From positions 1-64,000 of the forward strand of contig CANHFH010000001.1 in the NCBI GenBank assembly GCA_947459825.1: DNA of 64,000 bases. The letters are read 5' to 3'. How positions within the stretch are numbered: the stretch's first letter is position 1; each line of letters starts with the position of its first letter. Both the position numbers and the translations under genes were made by a program. The notes below the pieces were generated by a model. The model ran no database searches, was not told where the DNA came from, and saw only the letters and a program-made list of their open reading frames with translations. Shown here in pieces: positions 48,656 through 59,400 of the stretch. Source of the stretch: Pseudomonadota bacterium. GTDB taxonomy: Bacteria; Pseudomonadota; Gammaproteobacteria; Steroidobacterales; Steroidobacteraceae.

Positions 48656-49426
48656 ATGTTCGACCTTTCCGTCTGGCTCACCGGTCTCGGCGCGCTCGCC
48701 GTGTTCGCCGCCGCCGGCTGGGCGCTCTCGGTGGTCCGCAGCAATGTCGACCATGTCGACAGCCAGTGGTCCTTGATGTTCCTGCTCGCCATGCTCGCCT
48801 ACGCGGGGACCGTGCCGGAGACGCAGCGCGGTCGCCTCGTCCTGGTGCTGGTCGCGATCTGGGCGATCCGGCTTTCGGTCTACCTCACGGCCCGCAATTG
48901 GGGGCACGAGGAGGACCGCCGCTACCAGGCGATCCGCCGCCGCAACTCACCCGGGTTCGCCTTCAGCAGCCTCTACCGCGTCTTCCTGATGCAGGCCGCG
49001 CTCGCCTGGGTGATCTCGCTGCCGTTGCTCGGCGCCGCGCTCGGCCGCACCGAGCTCGGTTGGCTCGACTGGGCGGGCGTGGCGCTGTGGGTGGTGGGCT
49101 TCGTGTTCGAGTCGGTCGGCGACTGGCAGCTCGCGCGCTTCAAGCGCGACCCGGCCAACGCCGGCAAGGTCATGGACCGCGGCTTCTGGCGCTGGACGCG
49201 CCACCCGAACTACTTCGGCGATTTCGCCGTGTGGTGGGGCTTCGGCCTGATGGGGCTCGCGGCGGGTGCCTGGTGGGGGCTGATCGGCCCGGCCATCATG
49301 AGCTGGCTGCTGCTGCGGGTGTCGGGCGTCGCGCTTCTGGAGCGCGACATCGGCCAGCGACGCCCCGAGTACGCCGAGTACATCCGCCGCACCAACGCCT
49401 TCTTCCCGGGGCCGCGCAAGGACTGA
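48656..49426 (+). CDS. DUF1295 membrane protein (steroid 5-alpha-reductase-like fold)
   Basis: 256 residues from the ATG at 48656, 9 nt after GAGG; ATG 48647 is an alternative. About six membrane helices. DUF1295 motifs: NVDHVDSQWSL-like start, RLSVYLTARNWGHEEDRRY, FESVGDWQLARFKRDPANAGKVMDRGFWRWTRHPNYFGDFAVWWG, and a C-terminal LLERDIGQRRPEYAEYIRRTNAFFPG. The RHPNYF block is shared with isoprenylcysteine methyltransferases and steroid reductases. Substrate unknown. Confidence 0.86.
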   Translation: MFDLSVWLTGLGALAVFAAAGWALSVVRSNVDHVDSQWSLMFLLAMLAYAGTVPETQRGRLVLVLVAIWAIRLSVYLTARNWGHEEDRRYQAIRRRNSPGFAFSSLYRVFLMQAALAWVISLPLLGAALGRTELGWLDWAGVALWVVGFVFESVGDWQLARFKRDPANAGKVMDRGFWRWTRHPNYFGDFAVWWGFGLMGLAAGAWWGLIGPAIMSWLLLRVSGVALLERDIGQRRPEYAEYIRRTNAFFPGPRKD

Positions 49427-49446
49427 GGCCGCCGCGCCGCGCGGCC
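49427..49446. terminator. GC hairpin between DUF1295 gene and typA
   Basis: GGCCGC (49427-49432) and GCGGCC (49441-49446) with an 8-nt loop, in the 40-bp gap between convergent stops. No T-tract. Confidence 0.3.
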
Positions 49447-49466
49447 CGGCGCGTGGCGTCGACGGG

Positions 49467-51311
49467 TCAGCCGGCCTCGGCTTCGCGCGAGGCGCGCTTG
49501 CGCTCGTGTTCCTTCAGGAAACGCTTGCGCAGCCGGATCGACTGCGGCGTCACCTCGACGAGCTCGTCGTCGTTGATGAACTCCACGGCGTACTCCAGCG
49601 TGAGCTGGATCGGCGGCGTCAGCAGCAGCGCATCGTCCTTGCCGGCGGCCCGCACGTTGGAGAGCTTCTTCTCCTTGATGGGGTTCACGACGAGGTCGTT
49701 GTCGCGGCTGTGGATGCCGATGATCATGCCCTCGTACACCGTGGTGCCGTGCTCCACGAACAGCCGTCCGCGTTCCTGGAGGGTGAAGAGCGAGTAGGCG
49801 ACGGCGGAGCCGGCCTCGTTGCTGATCAGCACGCCGTTGTGGCGCTCGGGAATCTCGCCCTTCACCACATCGTAGCCGTCGAAGATGTGGCTCATCAGGC
49901 CCGTGCCACGGGTCATGGTCAGGAACTCGCCCTGGAAGCCGATCAGGCCGCGGGCCGGTATGCGGTACTCGAGGCGCACGCGGCCCTGGCCGCGACCGCT
50001 GGGGTCGCCCTCGACCTGCATGTCGAGCAGCTCGCCGCGGCGCGTGCCGAGCTCCTGCATCACGCCGCCCTGCAGACCCTCGTCGATGTCGATGGTGAGC
50101 GCCTCGAAGGGCTCCTGCACCACGCCGTCGACGACGCGCTTGAGCACCTGCGGCTTGCCGACCGCGAGCTCGTAGCCCTCGCGGCGCATGTTCTCGACGA
50201 GGATCGTGAGGTGCAGTTCGCCGCGGCCCGAGACGCGGAACACATCGGCGTCGGCGGTCTCCTCGACGCGCAGCGCGACATTGCTCTGCAGTTCGCGCAT
50301 CAGGCGGTCGCGGATCTGGCGGCTCGTCACGAACTTGCCCTCGCGGCCGGCGAGCGGCGAGGTGTTCACCTGGAAGGTCATGGCGAGGGTCGGCTCGTCG
50401 ACCTCGATGGGCGGCAGACCCTGGGGGTTCTCGGGGTCGCAGATCGTGAGACCGATGTTGACCTCGTCGATGCCGGTGACGGCGACGATGTCGCCCGCCG
50501 AGGCCTCCTCGACCGGGATGCGCTCGAGGCCGCGGAAGGAGAGGATCTGGGCGATGCGGCCGTTGCCGCGGTCGGCATCACCCCAGCGCAGCGCGACGTT
50601 CTTGCCGCTCTTGAGCGTACCCTGGCGGATGCGTCCGATGCCGATGCGGCCGACATACGAGTTGTAGTCGAGCTGCGAGATCTGCAGCTGCAGCGGCGCC
50701 GCGACCTCGGTCGGCGGCGGCGGTACATGCGCGAGCACGGCCTCGTAGAGCGCCGTCATGTCGGTGGCGGGCTTGGCGAGGTCGTTGGTGGCCCAGCCCT
50801 GCAGCGCCGAGGCGTAGACGATGGGGAAGTCGAGCTGCTCGTCGGTGGCGCCCAGCTTGTCGAAGAGCTCGAAGGTGCGGTCGATGACCCAGTCGGGGCG
50901 GGCGCCCGGACGGTCGACCTTGTTGACCACCACGATCGCCTTGTGACCGAGCGCCAGCGCCTTGCGGGTGACGAAGCGCGTCTGCGGCATCGGCCCTTCC
51001 ACGGCGTCGACCAGCAGCAGCACGCCGTCGACCATCGAGAGCACGCGCTCGACCTCGCCACCGAAGTCGGCGTGGCCCGGGGTGTCGACGATGTTGATGC
51101 GCGTGCCGCGGTACTCGATGGCGCAGTTCTTGGCGAGGATGGTGATGCCGCGCTCGCGCTCGAGGTCGTTGGAGTCCATGACCCGCTCGCCGACGCGCTC
51201 GTGCGCCGCGAAGGTGCCGGATTGTTTGAGCAGGCAGTCGACCAGGGTCGTCTTGCCGTGGTCGACGTGCGCGATGATCGCGATGTTGCGGATGGGGCGG
51301 GCGGTGCTCAT
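49467..51311 (-). CDS. typA: ribosome-binding GTPase TypA/BipA
   Basis: 614 residues from the ATG at 51311; the frame extends to 51470 without family sequence. Translational GTPase needed for 50S assembly and stress adaptation. G1 AHVDHGKTT (about 14-22), G2 [11 protein letters not shown]3 [22 protein letters not shown]4 [10 protein letters not shown]; later EF-G-like domains with [22 protein letters not shown]. Normal length (about 605-615). Confidence 0.97.
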   Translation of the reverse strand: MSTARPIRNIAIIAHVDHGKTTLVDCLLKQSGTFAAHERVGERVMDSNDLERERGITILAKNCAIEYRGTRINIVDTPGHADFGGEVERVLSMVDGVLLLVDAVEGPMPQTRFVTRKALALGHKAIVVVNKVDRPGARPDWVIDRTFELFDKLGATDEQLDFPIVYASALQGWATNDLAKPATDMTALYEAVLAHVPPPPTEVAAPLQLQISQLDYNSYVGRIGIGRIRQGTLKSGKNVALRWGDADRGNGRIAQILSFRGLERIPVEEASAGDIVAVTGIDEVNIGLTICDPENPQGLPPIEVDEPTLAMTFQVNTSPLAGREGKFVTSRQIRDRLMRELQSNVALRVEETADADVFRVSGRGELHLTILVENMRREGYELAVGKPQVLKRVVDGVVQEPFEALTIDIDEGLQGGVMQELGTRRGELLDMQVEGDPSGRGQGRVRLEYRIPARGLIGFQGEFLTMTRGTGLMSHIFDGYDVVKGEIPERHNGVLISNEAGSAVAYSLFTLQERGRLFVEHGTTVYEGMIIGIHSRDNDLVVNPIKEKKLSNVRAAGKDDALLLTPPIQLTLEYAVEFINDDELVEVTPQSIRLRKRFLKEHERKRASREAEAG

Positions 51312-51520
51312 GAGGGTCTTCCGGGGTGCGGCCGAACGGGCCGGGAGGCTCGGGGCGCGCCCCGGGCGGACAAAAAAGGCCGCGCAGCGTACCAGAGCGC
51401 GCCCCCCGCGGCGACCGGCGTGCAGCGGGAGGTGGTCGGGGGAGGTGCAGGGGTCGACGATGTCGGGCATCCTTGCGCTGGACCGTCTCCAGCCGAACCG
51501 TCACTCCCAAGGAGGATCCG

Positions 51521-52003
51521 ATGTCACACGCCCCGTCCTCGCCGCGCCGCCGTCTGGCCGCCGCCGCCGTCCTCGTCGTCACCGCGCTCGGGCTCGCCGC
51601 TGTCGCACACGCGCAGCAGAACCGAGGCGCCCAGCAGATCAAGTACCGCCAGGCCGTCTACACCGTGCTCGGCACGCAGTTCGGCATCATGGGTGCCATG
51701 GCGCAGGGCCGCGCGCCGTGGGACGCGAAGGCCTTCGCGACCGCCGCCGACCGCGCCGCCTTCATCTCGACGGTCGCGCCGGACACCTTCCCGCCCGGTT
51801 CCGAGGCGGGCGCGCCCACCGAGGCCAAGCCCGAGATCTGGAAGAACCAGGACGAGTTCGGCCGCATGATGCGCGACCTGCAGGACAAGACCCGCGCGCT
51901 GGCCGCAGCCGCCAAGGGTGGCGACCAGAACGCGACGAAGGCCGCGCTCGGCGCGGCGGGCCAGACCTGCAAGGCCTGCCACGACAAGTACAAGGCCGAT
52001 TGA
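51521..52003 (+). CDS. class II cytochrome c (c'/c556 type), periplasmic
   Basis: 160 residues from the ATG at 51521, 5 nt after AAGGAGG. Signal peptide (about 1-31, ending AHAQ), then a four-helix bundle with the haem site near the C-terminus: CKACH at 150-154, as in cytochromes c' and c556. Met57 or Met60 could be an axial ligand, as in c556; a c'-type five-coordinate haem is the alternative. A role in periplasmic electron transfer is inferred. Confidence 0.9.
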   Translation: MSHAPSSPRRRLAAAAVLVVTALGLAAVAHAQQNRGAQQIKYRQAVYTVLGTQFGIMGAMAQGRAPWDAKAFATAADRAAFISTVAPDTFPPGSEAGAPTEAKPEIWKNQDEFGRMMRDLQDKTRALAAAAKGGDQNATKAALGAAGQTCKACHDKYKAD

Positions 52004-52031
52004 TGCGAGCTTCGCTGCGTCGGGGCACGCG

Positions 52032-52826
52032 ATGCTGAGCGCCGAACTCGAGCGCGGCGCCGGTCGTCTGCGGTACACGGTGTCGGGCCGCAACCACGGT
52101 CCGCCGCTGCTGCTGCTGCATCCGCTCGGCGCCGGTCTCGAGGTCTGGCAGCCGCAGCTCGCGGAGCTCGAGCAGAGGTTCCGGGTGCTGCGCATGGACC
52201 TGCGCGGCCACGGCGGTTCGACGCTCGCCGACGGCGCGCCCGCGCCCTGCACGATGGCCGACCTGCTCGACGACGCCTGCGCGGTGCTCGACCGGCTCGA
52301 CATCGCGCGCGCCCATTGGTGCGGGCTGTCGCTCGGCGGTGCCATCGCGCTGCAGGCGGCGGTGACGGCGCCGCAGCGCGTGCGGCGCTTGGTGCTCGCG
52401 GACACCGCTGCATCGTTCCCGCCGCGCGAACTCTGGGATGAACGCATCGCTTCGGTGCTGGGCGGCGGCATGGAGCCGCTCATCGAGCCGATCCTGCAGC
52501 GTTGGTTCACCGCGCCGTTCGCAGCGGCATCGCCCGACACGGTCGAGACGGTGCGCGTCATGCTGCGCGCGACGCAGCCGCGCGGCTACGCCGAGGCCTG
52601 CGACGCGCTGCGCGGCTTCGACCTCACGGCACGGCTCGGCGAGGTGCGTGCGCCGACGCTGGTGATCGCCGGCGCGCAGGATGTCTCGACGCCGACCGAG
52701 CGCGCCCTGGAGCTCGTCGACGGCATCGTCGGTGCGGAGCTCGAGGTGCTCGATGCCGCGCACCTCTCCAACGTCGAGCAGCCGGCGGATTTCACCGCTG
52801 CGCTGGTGCGGCACCTAGCGGATTGA
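52032..52826 (+). CDS. alpha/beta hydrolase, 3-oxoadipate enol-lactonase-like
   Basis: 264 residues from the ATG at 52032. [29 protein letters not shown], nucleophile Ser in [12 protein letters not shown], acid in [11 protein letters not shown] and His in [11 protein letters not shown] complete the fold of PcaD-like enzymes. No other beta-ketoadipate genes are near, so the real substrate is open. Its stop overlaps the TTG start of the Nudix gene. Confidence 0.85.
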   Translation: MLSAELERGAGRLRYTVSGRNHGPPLLLLHPLGAGLEVWQPQLAELEQRFRVLRMDLRGHGGSTLADGAPAPCTMADLLDDACAVLDRLDIARAHWCGLSLGGAIALQAAVTAPQRVRRLVLADTAASFPPRELWDERIASVLGGGMEPLIEPILQRWFTAPFAAASPDTVETVRVMLRATQPRGYAEACDALRGFDLTARLGEVRAPTLVIAGAQDVSTPTERALELVDGIVGAELEVLDAAHLSNVEQPADFTAALVRHLAD

Positions 52827-53584
52827 GCGCCGGACCGCAGCCCCAAGCCGATTACCTGCCGCTCTGGATCGGCGGTGCGATCCGCGGCCGGGTGCGGCGT
52901 GACATCGCGGTGCCGCTACGCGCGATGCCCGAGATCGCCGAGGCGGACATCGGGCTGCGGCTGGTCGCGCCCGAGGGCGTGCGCGGCAAGGCGGCGCGCA
53001 GCGCCGCGCTGCAATCGGTGGCGCGGCAGCTCCACGCGCTGGGACTGATCGCCGACTGGCGCAACGAACCGAGCGCGCTGCTCGATGAACAGGGGGCGGA
53101 GGTGGCGCGCTGCGAGCGCGGCGCGTTCCGCACGCTCGGCATGCAGAACCGTGCGGTCCATGTGAACGGTTGGCGGCCGGACGGCAGCCTCTGGGTGGCG
53201 CGGCGCAGCGCGCTCAAGCGCGCCGACCCCGGCAAACTCGACAACATGGCGGCGGGCGGCGTCGGCGCGGGCGAGACGCTGCGTGCCTGCGCGCTGCGCG
53301 AGGCCTGGGAGGAGGCCGGCGTGCCGCGCCGCCTCGCGCGCGCGCTCGACTTCCCGGGCATGGTGATCCGTTCCTTGCGCGAGACGCGTTTCGGCGTGCA
53401 CGACGAACTGGTCATCGTCGCCGACCTCGCGTTGCCCGAAGATTTCGAGCCGGTGGGCCGTGACGGCGAGGTGGAGTCGTTCCACTGCATGGGCATCGCC
53501 GAGGTCGAGGCGGCGCTCGCCGCCGGCGAGTTCACGGTCGAGGCCGCGCTCGCCACCCGCGAGTCCATCGCGCGGCGCGGCTGA
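52823..53584 (+). CDS. DUF4743-Nudix hydrolase
   Basis: 253 residues if begun at TTG 52823, which overlaps the previous stop (TTGA); no ATG or better start exists before the domain. N-terminal DUF4743 region (YLPLWIGGAIRGRVRRDIA) and a Nudix domain with a perfect box G-x5-E-x7-RE-x2-EE-x-G (GVGAGETLRACALREAWEEAG). The family includes plant/fungal thiamine-diphosphate-related Nudix proteins (Tnr3 N-terminal type); activity unproven. Downstream of the lactonase-like gene, probably co-translated. Confidence 0.85.
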   Translation: MSAGPQPQADYLPLWIGGAIRGRVRRDIAVPLRAMPEIAEADIGLRLVAPEGVRGKAARSAALQSVARQLHALGLIADWRNEPSALLDEQGAEVARCERGAFRTLGMQNRAVHVNGWRPDGSLWVARRSALKRADPGKLDNMAAGGVGAGETLRACALREAWEEAGVPRRLARALDFPGMVIRSLRETRFGVHDELVIVADLALPEDFEPVGRDGEVESFHCMGIAEVEAALAAGEFTVEAALATRESIARRG

Positions 53585-53599
53585 GGTCGCGCCGCGGCG

Positions 53600-54130
53600 T
53601 CAGCCGCGTGCTTCGCGCGCGAGCGCGGTGAGCGCCTCACCGGTGACGCGATGCGGCACCCATTCCTCCATGGCCCGCGCGCCGAGCGTGCGGTAGAAGG
53701 CGAGCGCGGGCTCGTTCCAGTCGAGCACGGACCACTCGAGGCGTGCGAGGTCCTCGCGCACACAGCGTGCGGCGAGCCCGGCGAGCAGCGCGCGGCCGAT
53801 GCCGCGGCCGCGGAAAGCCGGCCGCACGAAGAGGTCCTCGAGATAGATGCCGTGGCGGCCGCGGAAGGTGGAGAAGTTGTAGAACCAGAGCGCGAAGCCC
53901 GCCACCGCGGGCGCGCCGCCCGCATCGCCCGCGGCCTCGGCGCCGTCCGCGGAGCCGTGCCATTCGGCGATGTCGCAGAACACCCGCGGCGCCGGGCCGA
54001 AGAGCGCGGCTCTCAGGCCCTCCGGGGTGGCGTCGACCTCGTCGAGCAGGCGCTCGTAGTCGGCGAGCTCGCGGATGAGCGCGAGCACTTCGGCTGCGTC
54101 CCGCGCCTCCGCGGGACGCAGCGTCAGCAT
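53600..54130 (-). CDS. GNAT-family N-acetyltransferase
   Basis: 176 residues. LTLRPAEARDAAEVLALIRELADYERL (first strand and helix), IYLEDLFVRPAFRGRGIGRALLAGLA is the acetyl-CoA loop (R/Q-x-x-G-x-G/A), and ARLEWSVLDWNEPALAFYRTLGA. Resembles the diamine/spermidine-type acetyltransferase (SAT) group by the LADYER and LEDLFV patterns. 25 nt after the S9 peptidase gene on the same strand. Confidence 0.87.
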   Translation of the reverse strand: MLTLRPAEARDAAEVLALIRELADYERLLDEVDATPEGLRAALFGPAPRVFCDIAEWHGSADGAEAAGDAGGAPAVAGFALWFYNFSTFRGRHGIYLEDLFVRPAFRGRGIGRALLAGLAARCVREDLARLEWSVLDWNEPALAFYRTLGARAMEEWVPHRVTGEALTALAREARG

Positions 54131-54155
54131 GCGATGGCCCTGTGCGGCTGGTCGG

Positions 54156-56210
54156 TCACAGACCGCCCGGGCCGCAGTCGTTGGCGAGGTAGGTCTCGAG
54201 GATCTCGAGCACCTTGCCCTGCTGCAGCGGTGAGAGCGAGCCGCCGTGGCCGTAGTCCTTGATCTCGACGTACTGCGTGTTCTTGCCCGCCGCCTTGAGC
54301 GCCGCGTGGTACTTCTCGGACTGCTCGATGGGCACGGTCTGGTCGCGGTCGCCGTGGAAGATCATGATCGGGATCGAGGCGTCCTGGACCTTGTCGAGCG
54401 GCGAGAGGCCCGCGATGGTCGGGTTCTGGTACTTCCGGCCGAAGCGGCTTTCGAAGGTGATCTTGTCGAAGGTGCGCAGCTCCGCGAGCCCGGCGCCGGC
54501 GATGGCACACTGGTAGGGCGGGTTCGGGCGCACGATCGCCGCCATCGCCGCGTAGCCGCCGTACGAGAAACCGTACATCGCGATGCGGTCCTTGTCGGCG
54601 ATGCCCTGCTCGACGAGCCAGGCCGCGCCGTCGTCCTTGTCGTCCTGCATCTTCTGGCCCCACTCGCGGTCGCCCGCGCGCCAGAGCTTCTGGCCCCAGC
54701 CGTCGGAGCCGCGGTACTGCGGCTGCAGCACCGCATAGCCGCGGTTGGCGAGGAACTGTACCCAGGGGTCGAAGCCCATGTCATCGCGCGCCCAGGGGCC
54801 GCCGTGCGGCATGACGACGGTCGGGTAGGGCTTACTGCCGCCCTTCGGTACCGTGAGGTAGGCCGGGATGGTCATGCCGTCGCGTGCCTTGTAGGTCACG
54901 AACTTCACCTCGGCGAGCTGCGCCGGGTCGAGCAGCGGCCGCAGCTTGCCGAGCAGCGTGAGGCCCTTGGCGGCGTCGTAGAGGTAGTACGCGCCGGGGT
55001 CGTTGCTGCCGTAGACGAAGACGATACGGCGTCGCCCGTCATCGGAAGCACCGAAATCTGTGCCGACCACCACTTGCTTACGAGGGAAGGTCTTGGTGAG
55101 CGCGGAGTGGATGCCGGCGACCTCCTCGTCGACCCAGTAGGTCGTGTTCTGGTAGAGCCCGTCGTAGCGGAAGCCCAGCAACTCGCCGGCACGCTTGCCG
55201 CGTCTGACCAGGGCCACACCGCTCGCCTCATAGCGCGGATGCTCGAAGAGCGGTTCCGACATCTCTCCCGTCGACACGCGGTACTCGTGGATTCGACGGA
55301 ACTCGCGACCCGTGTTGTCCGTCACGTAGATGAGGTCCGGATCTTTCGAGGGGGCGATCGGCTGCATGCCTTCGCGCGCCTTGGCCGTGAAAGGCGGCAG
55401 CTTCTTCCATTGGTCGGTGTCGCCGATGCGGGCCTCGTAGATGATCTGCGCGTTGCCGTCCTTCTCCTCGAAGTAGTTGCGCAGCCGCGGCTGACCGTAC
55501 GGGTCGGTCTCCAGCGAATCGCCCGGCCGGCCGCGGTAGACACGGCGGCTGGAATAATCTTTGAGGCTGAATTCGTAGAGGTCGGTGCCGCCGTCGACGT
55601 TGCCGACGCGCAGGATGACCTTGGTGGGATCGTCCGGCACGGGCTTGTCGAGCGACACGCTGGCGTTGCGGCCGCCGCGGCGGTTGGCGATGAGGCTCTC
55701 GAACGGCTCGACCAGCTTGTTCCGTGCCGGGTCGTCGAACGAGTTGAACTCGTAGACGAAGATGTTCCCGTTGAAGGCCTTGATCATGCGGCCGCCGGAG
55801 TTCACATCGAGCGTCTGGCCGCCCGTGGTGAGCAGCCGCTCGTCGTTGAGCCAGCGCACGCTGCTCGGCTTCCAGCGCGAACCGTCCGTCGCCGTGAGGT
55901 CGAAGCGCAGCGGCGGTTTCGAGAGGTCGTCCGCCGACCAGATGGTGACCTGCGGGATGCCGTCGATGGACGGCAGCGAGATGCCGGCGATGTGCTTGCC
56001 GTTGGGAGACATCGCCAAACCGATCAGCACCTGATCGTGCACGAAGGCGTTGATGGGCAGGCGCGGCGGGACATCGGTGGCGACGCTGGTCGTGACCGCG
56101 GTGGCGGTCGCGGGCGCGGCGCCTTGCGCGTGGCCGAGCGTCAGCGCGGTGAGCGTCGCGGCGAGCGCGAGCAGGGAAGAGCGGAACGGGCGGGCGGTGC
56201 GGCTGGGCAT
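54156..56210 (-). CDS. S9 family (prolyl oligopeptidase) serine peptidase, exported
   Basis: 684 residues. Signal peptide (about 1-30, ending GHAQG), an N-terminal beta-propeller, and a C-terminal catalytic domain: PTVVMPHGGPWARDDMGFDPW, nucleophile Ser in MYGFSYGGYAAMAA, Asp in FHGDRDQTVP, His in YGHGGS. Such enzymes cut short peptides, often after Pro or Ala, in the periplasm. It is divergent from a large TonB receptor across 284 bp, a pairing that suggests peptide scavenging. Confidence 0.93.
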   Translation of the reverse strand: MPSRTARPFRSSLLALAATLTALTLGHAQGAAPATATAVTTSVATDVPPRLPINAFVHDQVLIGLAMSPNGKHIAGISLPSIDGIPQVTIWSADDLSKPPLRFDLTATDGSRWKPSSVRWLNDERLLTTGGQTLDVNSGGRMIKAFNGNIFVYEFNSFDDPARNKLVEPFESLIANRRGGRNASVSLDKPVPDDPTKVILRVGNVDGGTDLYEFSLKDYSSRRVYRGRPGDSLETDPYGQPRLRNYFEEKDGNAQIIYEARIGDTDQWKKLPPFTAKAREGMQPIAPSKDPDLIYVTDNTGREFRRIHEYRVSTGEMSEPLFEHPRYEASGVALVRRGKRAGELLGFRYDGLYQNTTYWVDEEVAGIHSALTKTFPRKQVVVGTDFGASDDGRRRIVFVYGSNDPGAYYLYDAAKGLTLLGKLRPLLDPAQLAEVKFVTYKARDGMTIPAYLTVPKGGSKPYPTVVMPHGGPWARDDMGFDPWVQFLANRGYAVLQPQYRGSDGWGQKLWRAGDREWGQKMQDDKDDGAAWLVEQGIADKDRIAMYGFSYGGYAAMAAIVRPNPPYQCAIAGAGLAELRTFDKITFESRFGRKYQNPTIAGLSPLDKVQDASIPIMIFHGDRDQTVPIEQSEKYHAALKAAGKNTQYVEIKDYGHGGSLSPLQQGKVLEILETYLANDCGPGGL

Positions 56211-56494
56211 CGTTCAGTCCTCAAAATGGAATCGACTGGTTGGGCAGGTTGAAGCGCCGGATACTACTGAGGCCGCTGCAACGCCGAAAGGGGTCGGGGG
56301 ACGACTTCGAGCGACATCGGCGCCCGTATCGTCGTTTTTATGCAACATAAAAGAACATTGCAACAGCAAAGAACATCCTGTCGGGTTCTGGCCGATGTGT
56401 TTGACGGAGTAACCCCGCGCTCCCTAGAATTCGCAGATTGGACCGAGCCCGTCTGGGCCAAGGCCAATACGTACAACGCCGAGGGAGTTCCAGA
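56211..56494. promoter_or_regulatory. divergent control region of S9 peptidase and TonB receptor
   Basis: 284 bp, AT-rich in the middle. Contains an 18-bp tandem repeat (56341-56376), and on the plus strand TTGACG (56401-56406), an 18-nt spacer and TAGAAT (56425-56430), a good sigma-70 promoter about 58 nt before the receptor ATG. A GAGGGAG Shine-Dalgarno lies at 56481-56487. For the peptidase a GAGGA element precedes its ATG; its promoter is not clear. Confidence 0.65.
56341..56376 (+). repeat. 18-bp tandem repeat upstream of the TonB receptor
   Basis: Two adjacent copies of TGCAACANNAAAGAACAT (56341-56358 and 56359-56376), differing only at the two N positions. It starts 60 nt upstream of the -35. 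The placement suggests a regulator binding site on one face of the helix, but no family was recognised. Confidence 0.75.
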
Positions 56495-59400
56495 ATGAAT
56501 CGTAAGCTGCAAGCTTGGCTGAGCCTGTTCGCATCTGCCGCCATCGTCGCAATCGCGCCACAGGCGGCCCGTGCCCAGTCGGCGACCGCCGAGCCGGCCC
56601 AGCCGGCCCAGACGGCCCAGTCGGAGCCCGAAAAAAAGGATGAGACCGAAGCGACGACCGACGAGTCGACCGCCGAAGAGGTCGTCGTCACCGGTTCGCG
56701 CATCCGCCGCAGTAACTTCGACACGGCATCGCCGGTCGAGATCATCACCTCGGAGCGCTCGGCCCTCGCCGGCCTCGTGAGCACCGAAGAGATCCTGCGC
56801 GGCTCGACCGCCGCCTCCGGTGAGCAGATCAACGACGCGTTCCAGGGCTTCCTGACCGATGGCGGTCCGGGCGCGGCCAGCGTCTCGCTGCGTGGCCTCG
56901 GCGCCCAGCGCACCCTCGTGCTCGTCAACGGTCGCCGCTGGTCGCCGTCGGGCGTGCAGGGCACCACCAACTCCGTCGACTTGACCGCCATACCGAGTTC
57001 GTTGATCTCGCGCCTCGAGATCCTCAAGGACGGCGCGTCGTCGATCTACGGCGCCGATGCGGTTGCCGGCGTCGTCAACCTCATCACCAAGGAGGCCTTC
57101 GACGGCTTCCAGATCAACTACACCGGCTTCACGACCCAGCGCGCTGACGGCACCCAGAACGTCATCGACGCGACTTGGGGCCGGGTGGGTGAGCGCGGCG
57201 CGTTCTCCATCGGCGCCCAGTACTCGAAGCGCGAACAGGTGGTCGCTGCTGACCGTGATTGGTCGCGCTGCCCGATCGACCCGCGCCTCACCGACCAGGA
57301 CGGCGATGGCGTCTACGACAACCGCGCGCCGGTGACCGGTGAGCCGCTCTGCTTCGGCTTCCAATACGGCTTGGCCTCCTCGGCGCTCGGCGTCTTGCGC
57401 TACGAGCCGGGTGCGACGCCGACCGCCACCACCAACCCGTACTACGACCCGCGCGTCAACGGCTCCTTCGGCGTCAGCGGCTACACCCGTCTGCCGGTCC
57501 GTGGCCTCAGCCGCGTATCGCCGGTGCCGAGCACCGCCAACACCACCCTGGATGCGCTGTGGGACAACGACGGCGCGTACTACACCGACGAGCGCAGCCC
57601 CTCGATCCAGATGCTGGTCACACCGAGCACCCTCAAGTCGGTGACCTCCTTCGGCAACTACGACCTCGACCTGTTCGGCGGCAGCAGCCAGCTGTACTAC
57701 GAGGCTTACTACAACAACCGTGATACCCGCAGTTCCTTCGGCTACGGGAATTTCTTCCCGTTCGTCAACCCGACGACGTCCGACAACCGGGCGCTGCACC
57801 CGTACAACCCGTTCTCGGCGCCGTTCAATGCGCGTGGCCTGCTGTCGTTCGCGGGGTTCCAGCCGGTCATCCCGACCTGGAACATCCGCAATCCGGAGTC
57901 GCGTATCGAGGTCGAGCGCTACAACGTGTTCGGCGGTCTCAAGGGCGACCTGACCACGGAATGGAACTACGACTTCACGGTCGGCTACGGTCACTCGAAG
58001 GGTACCTACGCCGCGCAGCAGTTCCTCGCCGATCGCGTCGAGGCGGCGGTCAACGGCATCGTGGTGAACCCCACCACCGGCGCCGTGACCTGCGCCCCGG
58101 CGGTGTTGGCCAAGTTCCCGACCTGCGTCCCGGCGAACCTGACCACCGCTGATGCGATGCTGCGGGGCATCCTGCCGCAGAACGTCCTCAGCTTCATCAG
58201 CAAGGACACGCTGGGTTCGACGGTCTACAAGGGCAAGTCGGCCTCGCTGTACCTCGACGGTCCGCTGTTCACCTTGCCCGCGGGCAAGGTGCAGGCGGTG
58301 ATGGGCGCCGAGTGGCGTGAGGAGAGCATCGACGACGTGCCGGACATCGAGGCCCAGAACAACAACTTCTGGGGCTTCTCCACCGCTGGCATCACCCGCG
58401 GCAAGGACACGGTGAAGGAGGCCTTCATCGAGCTCGAGACGCCGATCGTGCGCGACCTGCCCTACGCCAAGGACGTCACGCTGAACGTCTCGGCGCGCTG
58501 GAGCGACTACGACTCGTACGGCAGCGACACCACCTACCGTGGACAGCTGGTGTACGTGATCGACCCGACCTTCACGGTGCGTGCCAGCGTCGGTACGTCT
58601 TTCCGTCCGCCTGATCTCTACGAGCAGTTCCTCGCGGACCAGATCGGTTTCGCCAACAACCTCAGCGACCCCTGCAACAACTTCGGCGCGAGCAGTCTGA
58701 AGCCGGGCGACCCGATCTACGACAACTGCTTGGCGCAGGGTCTGCCTCTGACCTATCGCGCTACGCAGAGCATCACGGCCATCACGGCCGGCTCGGGCGA
58801 TCTTCTGGCCGAGACCTCGAACTCCAAGACCTTCGGCGTCATCTTCAAGCCGGAAGACCTCGGTGTGTCGCTGGCCGTCGACTACTTCGACATCACGGTC
58901 AACGACACCGTGGAGTCGCCGAGCGTCGGTGGCATCCTGGCGCAGTGCTACAACTCGCTCAACTTCTCGAGCCCGTGGTGCAGCCGCGTGGGTCCGCGTA
59001 CGGGTCCGGGCGGCCAGCTGGCCTTCGTCGATACCTCGTACGTCAACATCGGCGAGCAGACTTCGGTCGGCGTCGACACCAACATCGTGTTCGACAAGGA
59101 GACCGAGATCGGCCGGTTCACGCTCGACGTCTTGGCGACCTACCTGATCGAGCAGAACTTCGAGATCTTCGGTTCGACGACATCCCTTGCGGGACGTTGG
59201 GGCTTCCCGCGCTGGTCAGCGGAGGCCCAGGCCCGCTACAACTGGCGCGACTACACCCTCGCTTGGTCGGTGGACTACATCGGCGAGAGCAAGGAGAGGC
59301 CGGTGGTGGATCCGGGCACGACCAACATCGATCGCATCTTCCGCACGCCGAACTACCTCTCGCACTCCGTGTCGCTGCGCTACGCCGCTGACGACTGGGA

